A stretch of 50,205 bases of DNA, taken from assembly GCA_913063165.1 (NCBI GenBank), contig CAJXZL010000010.1, forward strand, positions 1 through 50,205. The letters run 5' to 3'. A program made the position numbers and the translations under genes. Shown in pieces: positions 36,846-45,475 of the stretch (within the stretch, counting starts at the first letter, position 1; every line of letters begins with the position of its first letter). The DNA is from an uncultured Saccharospirillaceae bacterium. GTDB lineage: Bacteria > Pseudomonadota > Gammaproteobacteria > Pseudomonadales > Natronospirillaceae. The notes under the pieces are model-generated. The model ran no database searches and was not told the origin of the DNA. It saw only the letters and a program-made list of their open reading frames with translations.

Positions 36846-38984
36846 ATGCAAACGAATCCTACCCCCCTATATTCGTATCCAAAATATTGGGCAGAATGCT
36901 TTGGTGTGTCACCATTTTTACCTACCAGTGCCGAAGAAATGGCCGCTCTGGGGTGGGACAGTTGCGATATTATCTTGGTCACGGGTGACGCCTATGTCGA
37001 TCATCCCAGTTTCGCTATGGCGGTTATTGGCCGAACACTGGAGGCCCAAGGGTTCCGTGTCGGCATCTTGGCGCAGCCTGAATGGCAAGATAAAGACAAC
37101 TTCAAAAAGCTGGGCAAACCCAATTTATATTTTGGTGTGACCGCTGGTAACATGGATTCCATGATCAACCGCTATACGGCCGATCGTCGTATGCGTCAGG
37201 ACGATGCCTATACCCCAGGCAATATCGGCGGACGCCGACCTGACCGTTGTGTCACGGTCTATACCCAAAAATGCAAAGAAGCCTATAAAGATGTGCCGGT
37301 AGTGATTGGTGGTATTGAAGCCAGCTTGCGCCGTTTGTCGCATTATGATTATTGGAGTGACGACATGCGTCGCTCAGTTTTGCTAGACAGCACGGCTGAT
37401 TTGCTGGTGTATGGCAATGGCGAGCGCGCCATTATTGATATTTCACATCGCTTGGCCAATGGCGAAAATATCAAAGACATTACCAATTTGCGTGGCACGG
37501 CATTTTTACGGAAACAGATTCCGGACGGTTGGCGTGAAATTGATTCCACCGATATTGATCAGCCAGCAGGTGTCAAACCAAAGCAGAATCCGTATCAAAC
37601 CACCGAAGCGCTGGATGCCAGCGATGCTGCACCGGCTAAGATACCGGACGGCAGTGTCCAGGTTATCGATTTGGTGCCGCGCCCCGATTTACTCAAAAGC
37701 GATCCGAGCAATACCTATATCCGTTTGCCGTCGTTTGAGAATGTGCGAAAGGACCCGATCCTGTATGCACACCAAGACCGTATCTTTCACAAAGAGACCA
37801 ACCCAGGCAACGCGCGTCCCTTGGTTCAGCTCCACGGCCGCAATGATATCTGGGTGAATCCGCCACCAATTCCTTTGACCACAGAAGAATTGGATTGGGT
37901 GTTTGAGCATGCGTATCAGCGTCAGCCGCATCCGAGTTATGGCGATGCCAAAATACCTGCGTATGAGATGATCCGTTTCTCGGTCAACATCATGCGCGGT
38001 TGTTTCGGTGGCTGTACCTTCTGTTCAATTACTGAGCATGAAGGCCGGATTATTCAAAGCCGTTCTGAAACCTCGATTTTGGATGAAATTGAAAAAATCC
38101 GAGACAAGACGCCTGGCTTTACTGGCATGATTTCAGATTTGGGCGGACCGACCGCCAATATGTACCGCTTGGGCTGTAAGGATCCAAAAATCGAAGCAAG
38201 CTGCCGCCGATTGTCTTGCGTGTATCCGACTATCTGCGCGAACCTCAATACCGATCACAGCCCGACCACGCAGCTGTACCGTAAGGCACGGGCATTGAAA
38301 GGCGTGAACAAAATCGCGATCGCTTCAGGCTTACGTTATGACTTGGCCATTGAAGATCCTGAATATGTCAAAGAACTGGTTACACACCATGTCGGCGGTT
38401 ACCTCAAGATTGCGCCTGAGCATTCTGAAGAAGGGCCCTTGTCGAAGATGATGAAGCCCGGCATGGGGTCTTATGATCGATTCAAGGTGATGTTTGAGAA
38501 GTATTCTAAGGAAGCAGGCAAAGAGCAGTATTTGATTCCTTATTTTATCTCCGCACATCCGGGTTCGACGGATGAAGACATGATGCACTTGGCGCTATGG
38601 CTGAAGCAGAACAAGTTCCGGGTTGATCAGGTGCAGAATTTCTATCCGTCGCCGATGGCATCGGCTACCACCATGTTTAAAACAGGCTTAAATCCATTAA
38701 AGCCGGTACGCCGCAGTAAGAATGATGTGGTGTTCAGTGCCAAAACCAAAGAGCAGAGACGCCTACATAAGGCATTTCTGCGGTATCACGATCCCGAAAA
38801 TTGGCCCATGTTACGCGTGGCATTGAAAAAAATGGGTCAGATAAAACTCATTGGGCGAGGCAAAATGCATTTGGTGCCACCAGAGTCAGGTCGTGAAATG
38901 GCGGCAAAACGCGGCAAGCCAACGTGGCAAACGGCACGCACACAGCATACCGGTTTGCCCACCAATCCTAAAAAACGACGCTAG
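36846..38984 (+). CDS. ygiQ: YgiQ family radical SAM protein
   Basis: A 712-residue protein of the UPF0313/YgiQ family. The N-terminal half contains a B12-binding-like domain seen in such proteins. The radical SAM core has CX3CX2C as Cys386, Cys390 and Cys393 in [13 protein letters not shown], which would hold a 4Fe-4S cluster. The C-terminus carries a basic, disordered tail (NPKKRR). The biochemical reaction is not known. The gene stands alone and its stop codon shares the CTAG tetranucleotide with the stop of the convergent lrp gene. Confidence 0.94.
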   Translation: MQTNPTPLYSYPKYWAECFGVSPFLPTSAEEMAALGWDSCDIILVTGDAYVDHPSFAMAVIGRTLEAQGFRVGILAQPEWQDKDNFKKLGKPNLYFGVTAGNMDSMINRYTADRRMRQDDAYTPGNIGGRRPDRCVTVYTQKCKEAYKDVPVVIGGIEASLRRLSHYDYWSDDMRRSVLLDSTADLLVYGNGERAIIDISHRLANGENIKDITNLRGTAFLRKQIPDGWREIDSTDIDQPAGVKPKQNPYQTTEALDASDAAPAKIPDGSVQVIDLVPRPDLLKSDPSNTYIRLPSFENVRKDPILYAHQDRIFHKETNPGNARPLVQLHGRNDIWVNPPPIPLTTEELDWVFEHAYQRQPHPSYGDAKIPAYEMIRFSVNIMRGCFGGCTFCSITEHEGRIIQSRSETSILDEIEKIRDKTPGFTGMISDLGGPTANMYRLGCKDPKIEASCRRLSCVYPTICANLNTDHSPTTQLYRKARALKGVNKIAIASGLRYDLAIEDPEYVKELVTHHVGGYLKIAPEHSEEGPLSKMMKPGMGSYDRFKVMFEKYSKEAGKEQYLIPYFISAHPGSTDEDMMHLALWLKQNKFRVDQVQNFYPSPMASATTMFKTGLNPLKPVRRSKNDVVFSAKTKEQRRLHKAFLRYHDPENWPMLRVALKKMGQIKLIGRGKMHLVPPESGREMAAKRGKPTWQTARTQHTGLPTNPKKRR

Positions 38985-39484
38985 GCGTTGTCTTGCATCG
39001 TGACGGGTAGCGGCTGATTTTCTTTCACCGCTTCCATCACGATGTAACTCTTTGACTCCTTGATTCCCGGTAAGTTGATCAGTAAGTCTCCCAATAGCTG
39101 GCGGTATTCTGACATTTCAGAAATACGGGTTTTGAGCAAATAATCGCTTTGACCACTGATGAGATGGCATTCCATGACATTGGGTAACGCCGACACGGCC
39201 TTTTTAAAGTCGTCAAAGGCACTGGGGCTTTGGTAGTGCAGGCTGATTTCGACAAACACCAGCAAGTTCAACCCAATCGCGGTCGGGTTGACGATGGCTT
39301 GATAGCCTTCAATGATGTGTTCTTGTTCGAGTCGTTTTACCCGCTCCATGCAGGGGGTGGTACTGAGGCCGACTTTGTCTGCCAATTCCACATACGAAAT
39401 ACGGCCTTCCTGCTGTAGAATGCGTAAAATATTGAGATCGATGCGGTCTAATTTCCGCTCTGATTTACGTACACCTACTCTCAT
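38981..39484 (-). CDS. lrp: Leucine-responsive regulatory protein (Lrp/AsnC family)
   Basis: A 167-residue transcription regulator. The N-terminal winged HTH (about 12-60; [30 protein letters not shown] is the start) is followed by the RAM/Lrp ligand-binding domain with [18 protein letters not shown]. It is closest to Lrp itself in sequence, including [11 protein letters not shown] in the recognition helix. It likely forms octamers and responds to leucine or another amino acid. It starts at ATG 39484, divergent from hemW, and overlaps the convergent ygiQ end by four bases. Confidence 0.93.
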   Translation of the reverse strand: MRVGVRKSERKLDRIDLNILRILQQEGRISYVELADKVGLSTTPCMERVKRLEQEHIIEGYQAIVNPTAIGLNLLVFVEISLHYQSPSAFDDFKKAVSALPNVMECHLISGQSDYLLKTRISEMSEYRQLLGDLLINLPGIKESKSYIVMEAVKENQPLPVTMQDNA

Positions 39485-39547
39485 AAAAACAGTCCTTCAG
39501 GTTGCGCTTGGGCGATATCACCACAGAATTTGGAGTAATGCTAAACC

Positions 39548-40666
39548 ATGATACCACTATCGCTCTATATTCATTCGCCTTGGTGCATTCGAAAGTGCCC
39601 CTATTGCGACTTTAACTCGCACCAAGCCCCTGATGAATTGCCAGAACAGGCCTATGTTGACGCGGTGTTGCGAGATTTTGACGCGGACTTGCCACTGGTG
39701 CAGGCCACTAGCATTCACAGCGTTTTCATCGGTGGTGGAACGCCCAGTTTGATGTCAGGTGGTGCCGTTCAGTCGCTATTGGACGGCTTGCGTGCACGTT
39801 TGCCTTGGGCAGCCGGTGCTGAAGTGACCCTAGAAGCCAATCCAGGTGCCAGTGAAGCCAATCGATTTAAAGCTTACGCCGCCGCCGGTATTAATCGGTT
39901 GTCCTTGGGTGTTCAGAGTTTTGACGATCAGCATTTACAACGACTGGGACGGGTGCATGGGCGACAAGATGCACTGGCCGCATTCGCTATGGCTCGGGAG
40001 GCCGGCATACAGCGCATCAATATTGATTTGATGCATGGGCTGTCCGAGCAGACAATTAAAGGGGCGCTCGCAGACCTGCAGCAGGCGATCGATCTCGGAC
40101 CCGAACATATTTCGTGGTACCAACTGACCATCGAACAAAACACCGCTTTTTACAGCCAACCACCGGTGCTACCGGATGAAACCGTATTGTGGGATATTCA
40201 ACAGCAGGGTCAGGCATTGCTGGCGGCGGCCGGTTATCAACAATATGAGGTGTCGGCCTATGCGAAGGTCGGTGAGATGAGTCGTCACAACCTCAATTAC
40301 TGGCAGTTTGGCGACTATGTGGGCGTTGGACCCGGAGCCCATGGCAAACTCACCCAGCCAGGTGGCGACATTGTACGCACCCGAAAGCACCGTATGCCCG
40401 ACCGCTACTTGGCAGCCATTATCCATCGTGTTGAATCGACGCCCGTGGTGGCGTCGGAATTGGTGTTTGAATTTATGCTCAATGCATTGCGGTTGCGTGA
40501 CGGTTGCGATTGGACCCTGTTTGAAGTCCACACTGGGATGGATCGCGCTAGTATTGCGCCCTTATGGGCGGATTTGGTCAAAAAAGAATGGGTGCTACCG
40601 GATCGCGTGGCCACCACCCCAGTCGGTTACCAGTATCTCAATCGGGTCGTTGAGGCCTTTTTGTAA
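39548..40666 (+). CDS. hemW: HemW-like radical SAM heme chaperone
   Basis: A 372-residue protein of the HemN/HemW family. The N-terminal radical SAM motif is Cys13-X3-Cys17-X2-Cys20 (SPWCIRKCPYCDF), with FIGGGTPSLM and the HemN C-terminal domain. It lacks the fourth cysteine position pattern of true HemN (CXXXCXXCXC), which favours HemW, a heme-binding protein that inserts heme into respiratory enzymes, over coproporphyrinogen dehydrogenase. In many gammaproteobacteria it follows rdgB; here it follows lrp divergently. It is followed by a thioesterase gene 60 bases downstream. Confidence 0.92.
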   Translation: MIPLSLYIHSPWCIRKCPYCDFNSHQAPDELPEQAYVDAVLRDFDADLPLVQATSIHSVFIGGGTPSLMSGGAVQSLLDGLRARLPWAAGAEVTLEANPGASEANRFKAYAAAGINRLSLGVQSFDDQHLQRLGRVHGRQDALAAFAMAREAGIQRINIDLMHGLSEQTIKGALADLQQAIDLGPEHISWYQLTIEQNTAFYSQPPVLPDETVLWDIQQQGQALLAAAGYQQYEVSAYAKVGEMSRHNLNYWQFGDYVGVGPGAHGKLTQPGGDIVRTRKHRMPDRYLAAIIHRVESTPVVASELVFEFMLNALRLRDGCDWTLFEVHTGMDRASIAPLWADLVKKEWVLPDRVATTPVGYQYLNRVVEAFL

Positions 40667-40726
40667 TCCGACCATACCAACAGAGACAGGGCAATCACCC
40701 CCGCCCACCAACAATAGGGAATCACT

Positions 40727-41536
40727 GTGAATATTGATCAGCTGTTTGGACAAATCCCCGCGTTTTCGACACCGCTTTCCCCGATAGAAGCGGTCGTGGT
40801 ACCTGACAGTTGGTCGCAAGGACGAACCGTTTTTGGTGGAATCAGTGCAGGCTTGCTCTACCAGGCAATTGTCAATCAATCGGAAACCCCTTTGGTGCTG
40901 CGTAGCCTGAGCGCCCATTTTTTGCGACCCTTACAGGTGAATACGCCATTTGCCATTCAGGTCGACATTCTGCGGCAGGGTAAAAATACCGCTGTAATTG
41001 AAGCCCGCGCTCTTCAAGCAGGTGCGGTGTGTGCGTCTATCACCGCCTGTTTTGGTGTCGCCAGAGCGACCAAGGTGGTAGTAAAGGCGGAAGATCAGCA
41101 TGGCATGCGGCCGCCGAAACGGGGTCATATGATGATGAAGATACCCGGTGTTGGGCCCGCATTTTTGCGACACGTCGACCTTGATATCGTCACGGGAGGC
41201 TTGCCATTCTTAGGGAAGAAGTCAGCAACCTATGCAGGCTATATGCGCTTTAAAAAGGCGCCTGCTGTGGTTACCGACGCGCACATAATTGCGCTAATTG
41301 ATTGTTGGCCACCCACTGTACTTCAGATGTTTAAAGGACCAGCGCCTGCCAGTACCCTGAGTTGGAATCTTGAATTTATACATCCCCACCGCCCGATTGC
41401 ACCGGCTGACTGGCTGGCCTATCACGCCACAACCCGTCAGTCTGATGAAGGCTATGCCCACACGGAAGCCAATATTTGGGATGCTGAGGGTAAATTGGTG
41501 GCGATCAGCCGGCAGGTTGTGGCGGTGTTTGCTTAA
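40727..41536 (+). CDS. Double-hotdog acyl-CoA thioesterase
   Basis: A 269-residue thioesterase of the TesB-like/4HBT_3 superfamily with two tandem hotdog domains. The first (about 10-115) has VFGGISAGLLYQA and LRSLSAHFLRPL. The second (about 150-269) has the conserved pattern LIDCWPPTVL and SWNLEFIHPH. It would hydrolyse acyl-CoA; the chain length and physiological role are not known. GTG start with AGGGA six bases upstream. It is cotranscribed with hemW or has a weak promoter in the 60-base gap. Confidence 0.85.
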   Translation: MNIDQLFGQIPAFSTPLSPIEAVVVPDSWSQGRTVFGGISAGLLYQAIVNQSETPLVLRSLSAHFLRPLQVNTPFAIQVDILRQGKNTAVIEARALQAGAVCASITACFGVARATKVVVKAEDQHGMRPPKRGHMMMKIPGVGPAFLRHVDLDIVTGGLPFLGKKSATYAGYMRFKKAPAVVTDAHIIALIDCWPPTVLQMFKGPAPASTLSWNLEFIHPHRPIAPADWLAYHATTRQSDEGYAHTEANIWDAEGKLVAISRQVVAVFA

Positions 41537-41558
41537 TCAACAGCACAGATGCGGGGTT

Positions 41559-41996
41559 TTAGGGGAGTTCGGCTTGCTCATGGCACCAGCTTTCAAAAAT
41601 CAACTGTGCGGCGAGTGAGTCGATATCACGTTTTTTGAAATCACGGTTGCGGCGGTCCTGTGCCAACAAGATGCCTTTGGCTTCGAAACTGGTCAGCCGT
41701 TCATCCTGTAGGGCGATGGGAACCGCAAAGCGCCCGTGGATGCGGTTACTGAACTTCACTGCACGGGCAGTAATCTCACTGTCAGTGCCGTCCATATTGA
41801 TGGGTTTGCCAACCAAACAGAGGCTTGGTTGCCATTCTTTGATGAGCGCTTCAATGTGGCTCCAATCAGGGATGCCGTCTTTGGCCCGTAAAGTTGGTAG
41901 TGCTGTTGCGGTACCCGTGAGTTGTTGGCCAACCGCTACACCAATCCATGACAGGCCATAATCAAACACCAATACCAATCCGTTTTGCGGCGCCAT
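41559..41996 (-). CDS. ruvX: RuvX / YqgF putative pre-16S rRNA nuclease
   Basis: A 145-residue RNase H-fold protein of the YqgF/RuvX family, implicated in 16S rRNA 5' maturation. The family core is visible: VFDYGLSWIGVAVGQ with the first Asp, VGKPINMDG, LQDERLTS and the last catalytic Asp in KRDIDSLAAQLIFE. It is the last gene of the gshB-tonB-ruvX operon, starting one base after the tonB stop. The yqgE gene, normally next to ruvX, is absent. Confidence 0.93.
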   Translation of the reverse strand: MAPQNGLVLVFDYGLSWIGVAVGQQLTGTATALPTLRAKDGIPDWSHIEALIKEWQPSLCLVGKPINMDGTDSEITARAVKFSNRIHGRFAVPIALQDERLTSFEAKGILLAQDRRNRDFKKRDIDSLAAQLIFESWCHEQAELP

Positions 41997-41997
41997 A

Positions 41998-42867
41998 TTA
42001 GAAATCCAAGGTCAGTGTGCTGATAAAACGCCAGGTACGAATGATCTCAAGTTCATCAAACTCAGACCGCATGTCTTCAGTAAAGGGTGCATAGGGAGAT
42101 GCGAGTCGTGCCACACGCTTGGCAGCGTCGTCCAAAATAGAATGTCCTGATGACTCCAGAACCTCTACCCGCTTTGCTGCGCCTGATGGTGTGATGACCA
42201 CCAATAATCTGACGCTACCCGTGAGCTTTTGCTGACGCGCGACGCTGGGGTAGTTGAGGTTACCAATACGCTCGACCTTATCCAGCCATTCGACCACATA
42301 GGCAGCTTCTGAGGCAGCCTTTGTCGAGGCTGCAGTGAGTGTGCGTACCCGTGGTCGTGCGGCATAGCGTTGTTGTTGGTCCGATAGCATGGCTTTCAGC
42401 GTTGCGATGTCGTAGGTGGGTTGCTCCGGCAAACTGTCTTCAGTGGCATTACCGACTAATGGATCGTCGACCAGGGTCAGTTTGATCACAGTATTGCGGC
42501 TCGGTGCGCGGCTCGAAATGATGCGATTGTCGACAATCGGGCGGTCCTTGATCAACAGCGCTTGGGGATCATCGTTCACCTTATTAATGCTGTTGTCTTC
42601 AAATTGTGCGGTTTCGGTCGTCGTCACACGGCGGGCTTCGTCTTCGGTTCCGCTACCTGCCTGATTGCTCTGAGCCAGAAAATCTGCGGCCTCATCGGGG
42701 GTTTCGGCTTCATGAACGGCCGCCATGACATCCAATACATCGGCATCATTCTTACCGGTATGTAAAGTAAAGCCCACACCAAAAATGAGTAGGACGTGGG
42801 CCGCTATCGCCAAAAACAAGGTAAAGGTGAGGCGATCGGTGGCCCGAATTTCAATGCTATTTTCCAT
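41998..42867 (-). CDS. tonB: TonB-family energy transducer (TonB3-like)
   Basis: A 289-residue protein with a single N-terminal membrane helix (about 13-36), a long periplasmic linker and a TonB_C domain (about 200-283; YPSVARQQKLTGSVR and SSGHSILDDAAK). Unlike classical TonB the linker is acidic and Ala/Ser-rich and lacks the Pro-Glu/Pro-Lys repeats. In Pseudomonas the gene at this position, tonB3 beside gshB and the pil genes, is linked to twitching motility and pilus assembly. That role is plausible here but inferred from context. It follows gshB by eight bases. Confidence 0.9.
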   Translation of the reverse strand: MENSIEIRATDRLTFTLFLAIAAHVLLIFGVGFTLHTGKNDADVLDVMAAVHEAETPDEAADFLAQSNQAGSGTEDEARRVTTTETAQFEDNSINKVNDDPQALLIKDRPIVDNRIISSRAPSRNTVIKLTLVDDPLVGNATEDSLPEQPTYDIATLKAMLSDQQQRYAARPRVRTLTAASTKAASEAAYVVEWLDKVERIGNLNYPSVARQQKLTGSVRLLVVITPSGAAKRVEVLESSGHSILDDAAKRVARLASPYAPFTEDMRSEFDELEIIRTWRFISTLTLDF

Positions 42868-42875
42868 CTATAAGG

Positions 42876-43838
42876 TTACCGATCATCCCGTGCGCTGAGT
42901 TTTGTCGCCAATGCTGCCATGAGGTCGCCCGCGATGTCTGTGGCATAAGTTTGGTCGATTTCTCGTATGCAGGTCGGCGAGGTGACATTGATCTCTGTCA
43001 TGAAATCTCCAATTATGTCGAGCCCAGCAAATAGGATTCCACGGGCGACTAGCGCTGGCCCAACGGCGTGCGCTATTTCAAAATCACGTGCCGATAATGG
43101 CTGCGCAACCCCTCTGCCGCCAGCAGCCAAATTGCCCCGTGTTTCCCCCTTGGCAGGAATTCTTGCTAAGCAATAGGGTACGGGCTCGCCGTCAACCATG
43201 AGTATCCGTTTGTCGCCCTGGGTGATTTCAGGGATGAATTTTTGCGCCATGATAGTTTTGGTGCCGTATTCAGTCAGGGTTTCAATGATAACGCCGATAT
43301 TGGGGTCCTGTTCGGTTACCCTGAAAATCGCGGTGCCTCCCATGCCATCAAGCGGCTTTAGGATGATGTCTTTGTAGGTTCCTAAGAAGCGCCGAATAGT
43401 GCTTGCGTCAGCCGTCACCAAGTGGGGAGGGCTGTACATCGGAAAGTGGGTGGCGAACACCTTTTCGTTGCAGTCTCTAAGGGCTTGCGGGCGATTGACT
43501 ACCAGTGCGCCAGCACGCTCTGCCGCTTCTAAAATGTAGGTGCTGTAAATATATTCTTGGTCGAAAGGGGGGTCTTTTCGCATCAAAATGACGTCTAAAG
43601 AAGCCAGTACCTGTGCCTCTTTTTCGCCTAGGCTATAATAGTCATCTGGATCTCTAAAGACCGATAACGGGGCCATGTTGGCTTTGGCAACGCCATCTTC
43701 TATGTAGAGATCGTTCTGCTCCATATAATAGAGTTCCCAACCTCTATCTTGGGCTGCCCACAGCATCGCAAGAGAGGAATCTTTTTTATAGCTCAAGGAT
43801 TCGATGGGATCCATTATGATACCAAGCTTGGTGGTCAT
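42876..43838 (-). CDS. gshB: Glutathione synthetase
   Basis: A 320-residue ATP-grasp ligase that joins gamma-glutamylcysteine and glycine. The family features are TKLGIIMDPIESLSYKKDSS at the N-terminus, KPLDGMGGTAIF, and the C-terminal EINVTSPTCIREID. The ATG at 43838 is preceded by AGGA at seven bases and matches the E. coli protein length (316); a frame start at 43871 is rejected. It heads the gshB-tonB-ruvX operon and is divergent from pilG, as in Pseudomonas. Confidence 0.96.
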   Translation of the reverse strand: MTTKLGIIMDPIESLSYKKDSSLAMLWAAQDRGWELYYMEQNDLYIEDGVAKANMAPLSVFRDPDDYYSLGEKEAQVLASLDVILMRKDPPFDQEYIYSTYILEAAERAGALVVNRPQALRDCNEKVFATHFPMYSPPHLVTADASTIRRFLGTYKDIILKPLDGMGGTAIFRVTEQDPNIGVIIETLTEYGTKTIMAQKFIPEITQGDKRILMVDGEPVPYCLARIPAKGETRGNLAAGGRGVAQPLSARDFEIAHAVGPALVARGILFAGLDIIGDFMTEINVTSPTCIREIDQTYATDIAGDLMAALATKLSARDDR

Positions 43839-43866
43839 GTTTGCTTCCTGAGGTTGGTGGTGCCAT

Positions 43867-43896
43867 ATCATAATAGATTATGAGGGCAGTACCCAA
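43867..43896 (-). promoter_or_regulatory. Candidate sigma70 promoter of gshB-tonB-ruvX
   Basis: On the minus strand TTGGGT (43891-43896) and TATGAT (43867-43872) are spaced by 18 bases, 30 bases before the gshB start. The pilG promoter in the remaining 43900-44050 stretch is not clear. Confidence 0.45.
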
Positions 43897-44050
43897 GTCT
43901 GTTCTTAAAATGTGACGCACTCAGGTACAGTGAAGCTTATAGCAGGTATTATCAATCTGTGGTAAAAAGGCCTTTACTGTCAACGATATGGGCAGACATA
44001 ACAGATGTATTCGATAACGATGAATCCCCTTTTAGGTCAATAGGTGCAGC

Positions 44051-44428
44051 ATGGACAACTTTGAAAATTTGAAAGTAATGGTCATTGATGATTCAAAGAC
44101 TATTCGCCGTACTGCTGAGACGCTGCTTAAAAAAGTGGGATGCGAGGTAGTTACCGCCACTGACGGATTTGATGCCTTGGCAAAAATCGCCGATACCAAG
44201 CCAGATATTATTTTTGTCGACATTATGATGCCGCGTCTTGATGGCTATCAGACTTGTGCGTTGATCAAGAACAACGCCACTTTCAAAGAAACGCCCGTCA
44301 TTATGCTGTCGAGTAAGGATGGACTTTTTGATAAGGCTAAGGGTCGTATTGTTGGTTCAGACCAATATTTAACCAAACCATTTGGTAAAGATGAGTTGTT
44401 AGGCGCGATAAGAGACCACGTAAAATAG
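44051..44428 (+). CDS. pilG: Pilus response regulator PilG
   Basis: A 125-residue single-domain CheY-like regulator. It has Asp13-Asp14, phosphoacceptor Asp57 and Lys109, the standard receiver residues. In the Pil-Chp system it promotes type IV pilus extension and signals to cAMP synthesis. It is first of the six-gene pilGHIJK-chpA cluster and is divergent from gshB. Confidence 0.95.
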   Translation: MDNFENLKVMVIDDSKTIRRTAETLLKKVGCEVVTATDGFDALAKIADTKPDIIFVDIMMPRLDGYQTCALIKNNATFKETPVIMLSSKDGLFDKAKGRIVGSDQYLTKPFGKDELLGAIRDHVK

Positions 44429-44491
44429 TCAGCACCCAGTGTGTTGCCACGAACGGGTCAGCCGATAGAGCGTTTGAAGGAATAGAAAAGC

Positions 44492-44863
44492 ATGTCAAAA
44501 ATATTAATTGTAGATGATTCCCCAACAGAAACCTTTGCATTTAAAGCCATGTTACAAACCAATGGTTTTGATGTGATCACCGCAGACAATGGTGCCGACG
44601 GTATTGCATTGGCACGTCAAGAGCAGCCGGATGTGGTACTGATGGATATCGTGATGCCAGGTTTGAATGGCTTTCAAGCCACACGCCAGCTAACGAAGGG
44701 CGCAGACACGGCGCACATTCCTGTGATTATTGTCACCACTAAGGATCAGGAAACTGACCGCGTGTGGGGTCAGCGTCAGGGTGCTTCTGGCTATTTGGTC
44801 AAGCCTGTCACTGAGAAAGGTTTGGTTAAAGCCATTCGGGACGTGATGGCGAGCAATGCTTAA
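44492..44863 (+). CDS. pilH: Pilus response regulator PilH
   Basis: A 123-residue CheY-like single receiver domain with Asp8-Asp9, phosphoacceptor Asp52 and Lys104. In Pseudomonas it opposes PilG, promoting retraction or acting as a phosphate sink. Its start MSKILIVDDSPTE is nearly identical to that family. It lies 63 bases after pilG and about eight bases before pilI. The N-terminal sequence differs from PilG, so the two are distinct and not a recent duplication. Confidence 0.95.
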   Translation: MSKILIVDDSPTETFAFKAMLQTNGFDVITADNGADGIALARQEQPDVVLMDIVMPGLNGFQATRQLTKGADTAHIPVIIVTTKDQETDRVWGQRQGASGYLVKPVTEKGLVKAIRDVMASNA

Positions 44864-44871
44864 GGCTAATG

Positions 44872-45423
44872 GTGTCTGATATGACAGAGCGTCCGAGTCC
44901 TTTTAGTGTCTTGTCAGAGATGGCTGTGCAATTTCGTCGAAATGCACGCGGTCTCCCCCTGCAAGAAGAAATTAAAACCTATTGGACAGGTGTGGGCTTT
45001 ACGTTAGGCGGCATTCGGTTCGTTGCAGCGATGGACGAAGTGGCCGAGGTCTTAACGGTACCGCACTATACGCGATTGCCAGGGGTGAAACCTTGGGTCA
45101 GTGGTGTTGCAAACGTTCGTGGCCGACTGGTCCCGATTGTTGAGTTAGGCGCTTTTTTTGGCCTCAATGTCCGGCTTGACGACCGGGAACGACGTATTTT
45201 GGTCGTGGAATATGACGACATGCTCAATGGTATTGTGGTCGATTCTGTCGAAGGTCTACAAAGTTTTCCGGTTGATGAATACCAATCGGACATCCCAGAA
45301 AACATATCAACAGACATAGCGCCCTATGTGGAAGGCCATTACATGGCCGGCGGGGTGCCAATGAGTATTTTTGGAGTTCACGAGTTGGTGTCCTCTGAAT
45401 CCTTTATGGCAGTTGCGAGTTAA
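44872..45423 (+). CDS. pilI: CheW-like adaptor PilI
   Basis: A 183-residue CheW-domain adaptor that couples receptor PilJ to the kinase ChpA. The segment LPGVKPWVSGVANVRGRLVPIVELGAF is split over residues about 65-90 and is the CheW core. The start is taken as GTG at 44872, six bases after AAGG; an ATG at 44869 is closer to the SD than usual but also possible. It begins nine bases after pilH. Confidence 0.93.
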   Translation: MSDMTERPSPFSVLSEMAVQFRRNARGLPLQEEIKTYWTGVGFTLGGIRFVAAMDEVAEVLTVPHYTRLPGVKPWVSGVANVRGRLVPIVELGAFFGLNVRLDDRERRILVVEYDDMLNGIVVDSVEGLQSFPVDEYQSDIPENISTDIAPYVEGHYMAGGVPMSIFGVHELVSSESFMAVAS

Positions 45424-45475
45424 CAGGCTCGTAATCTAAAGACTTTAAATTGATTCGAGCGGAATGGAGTTCGAC

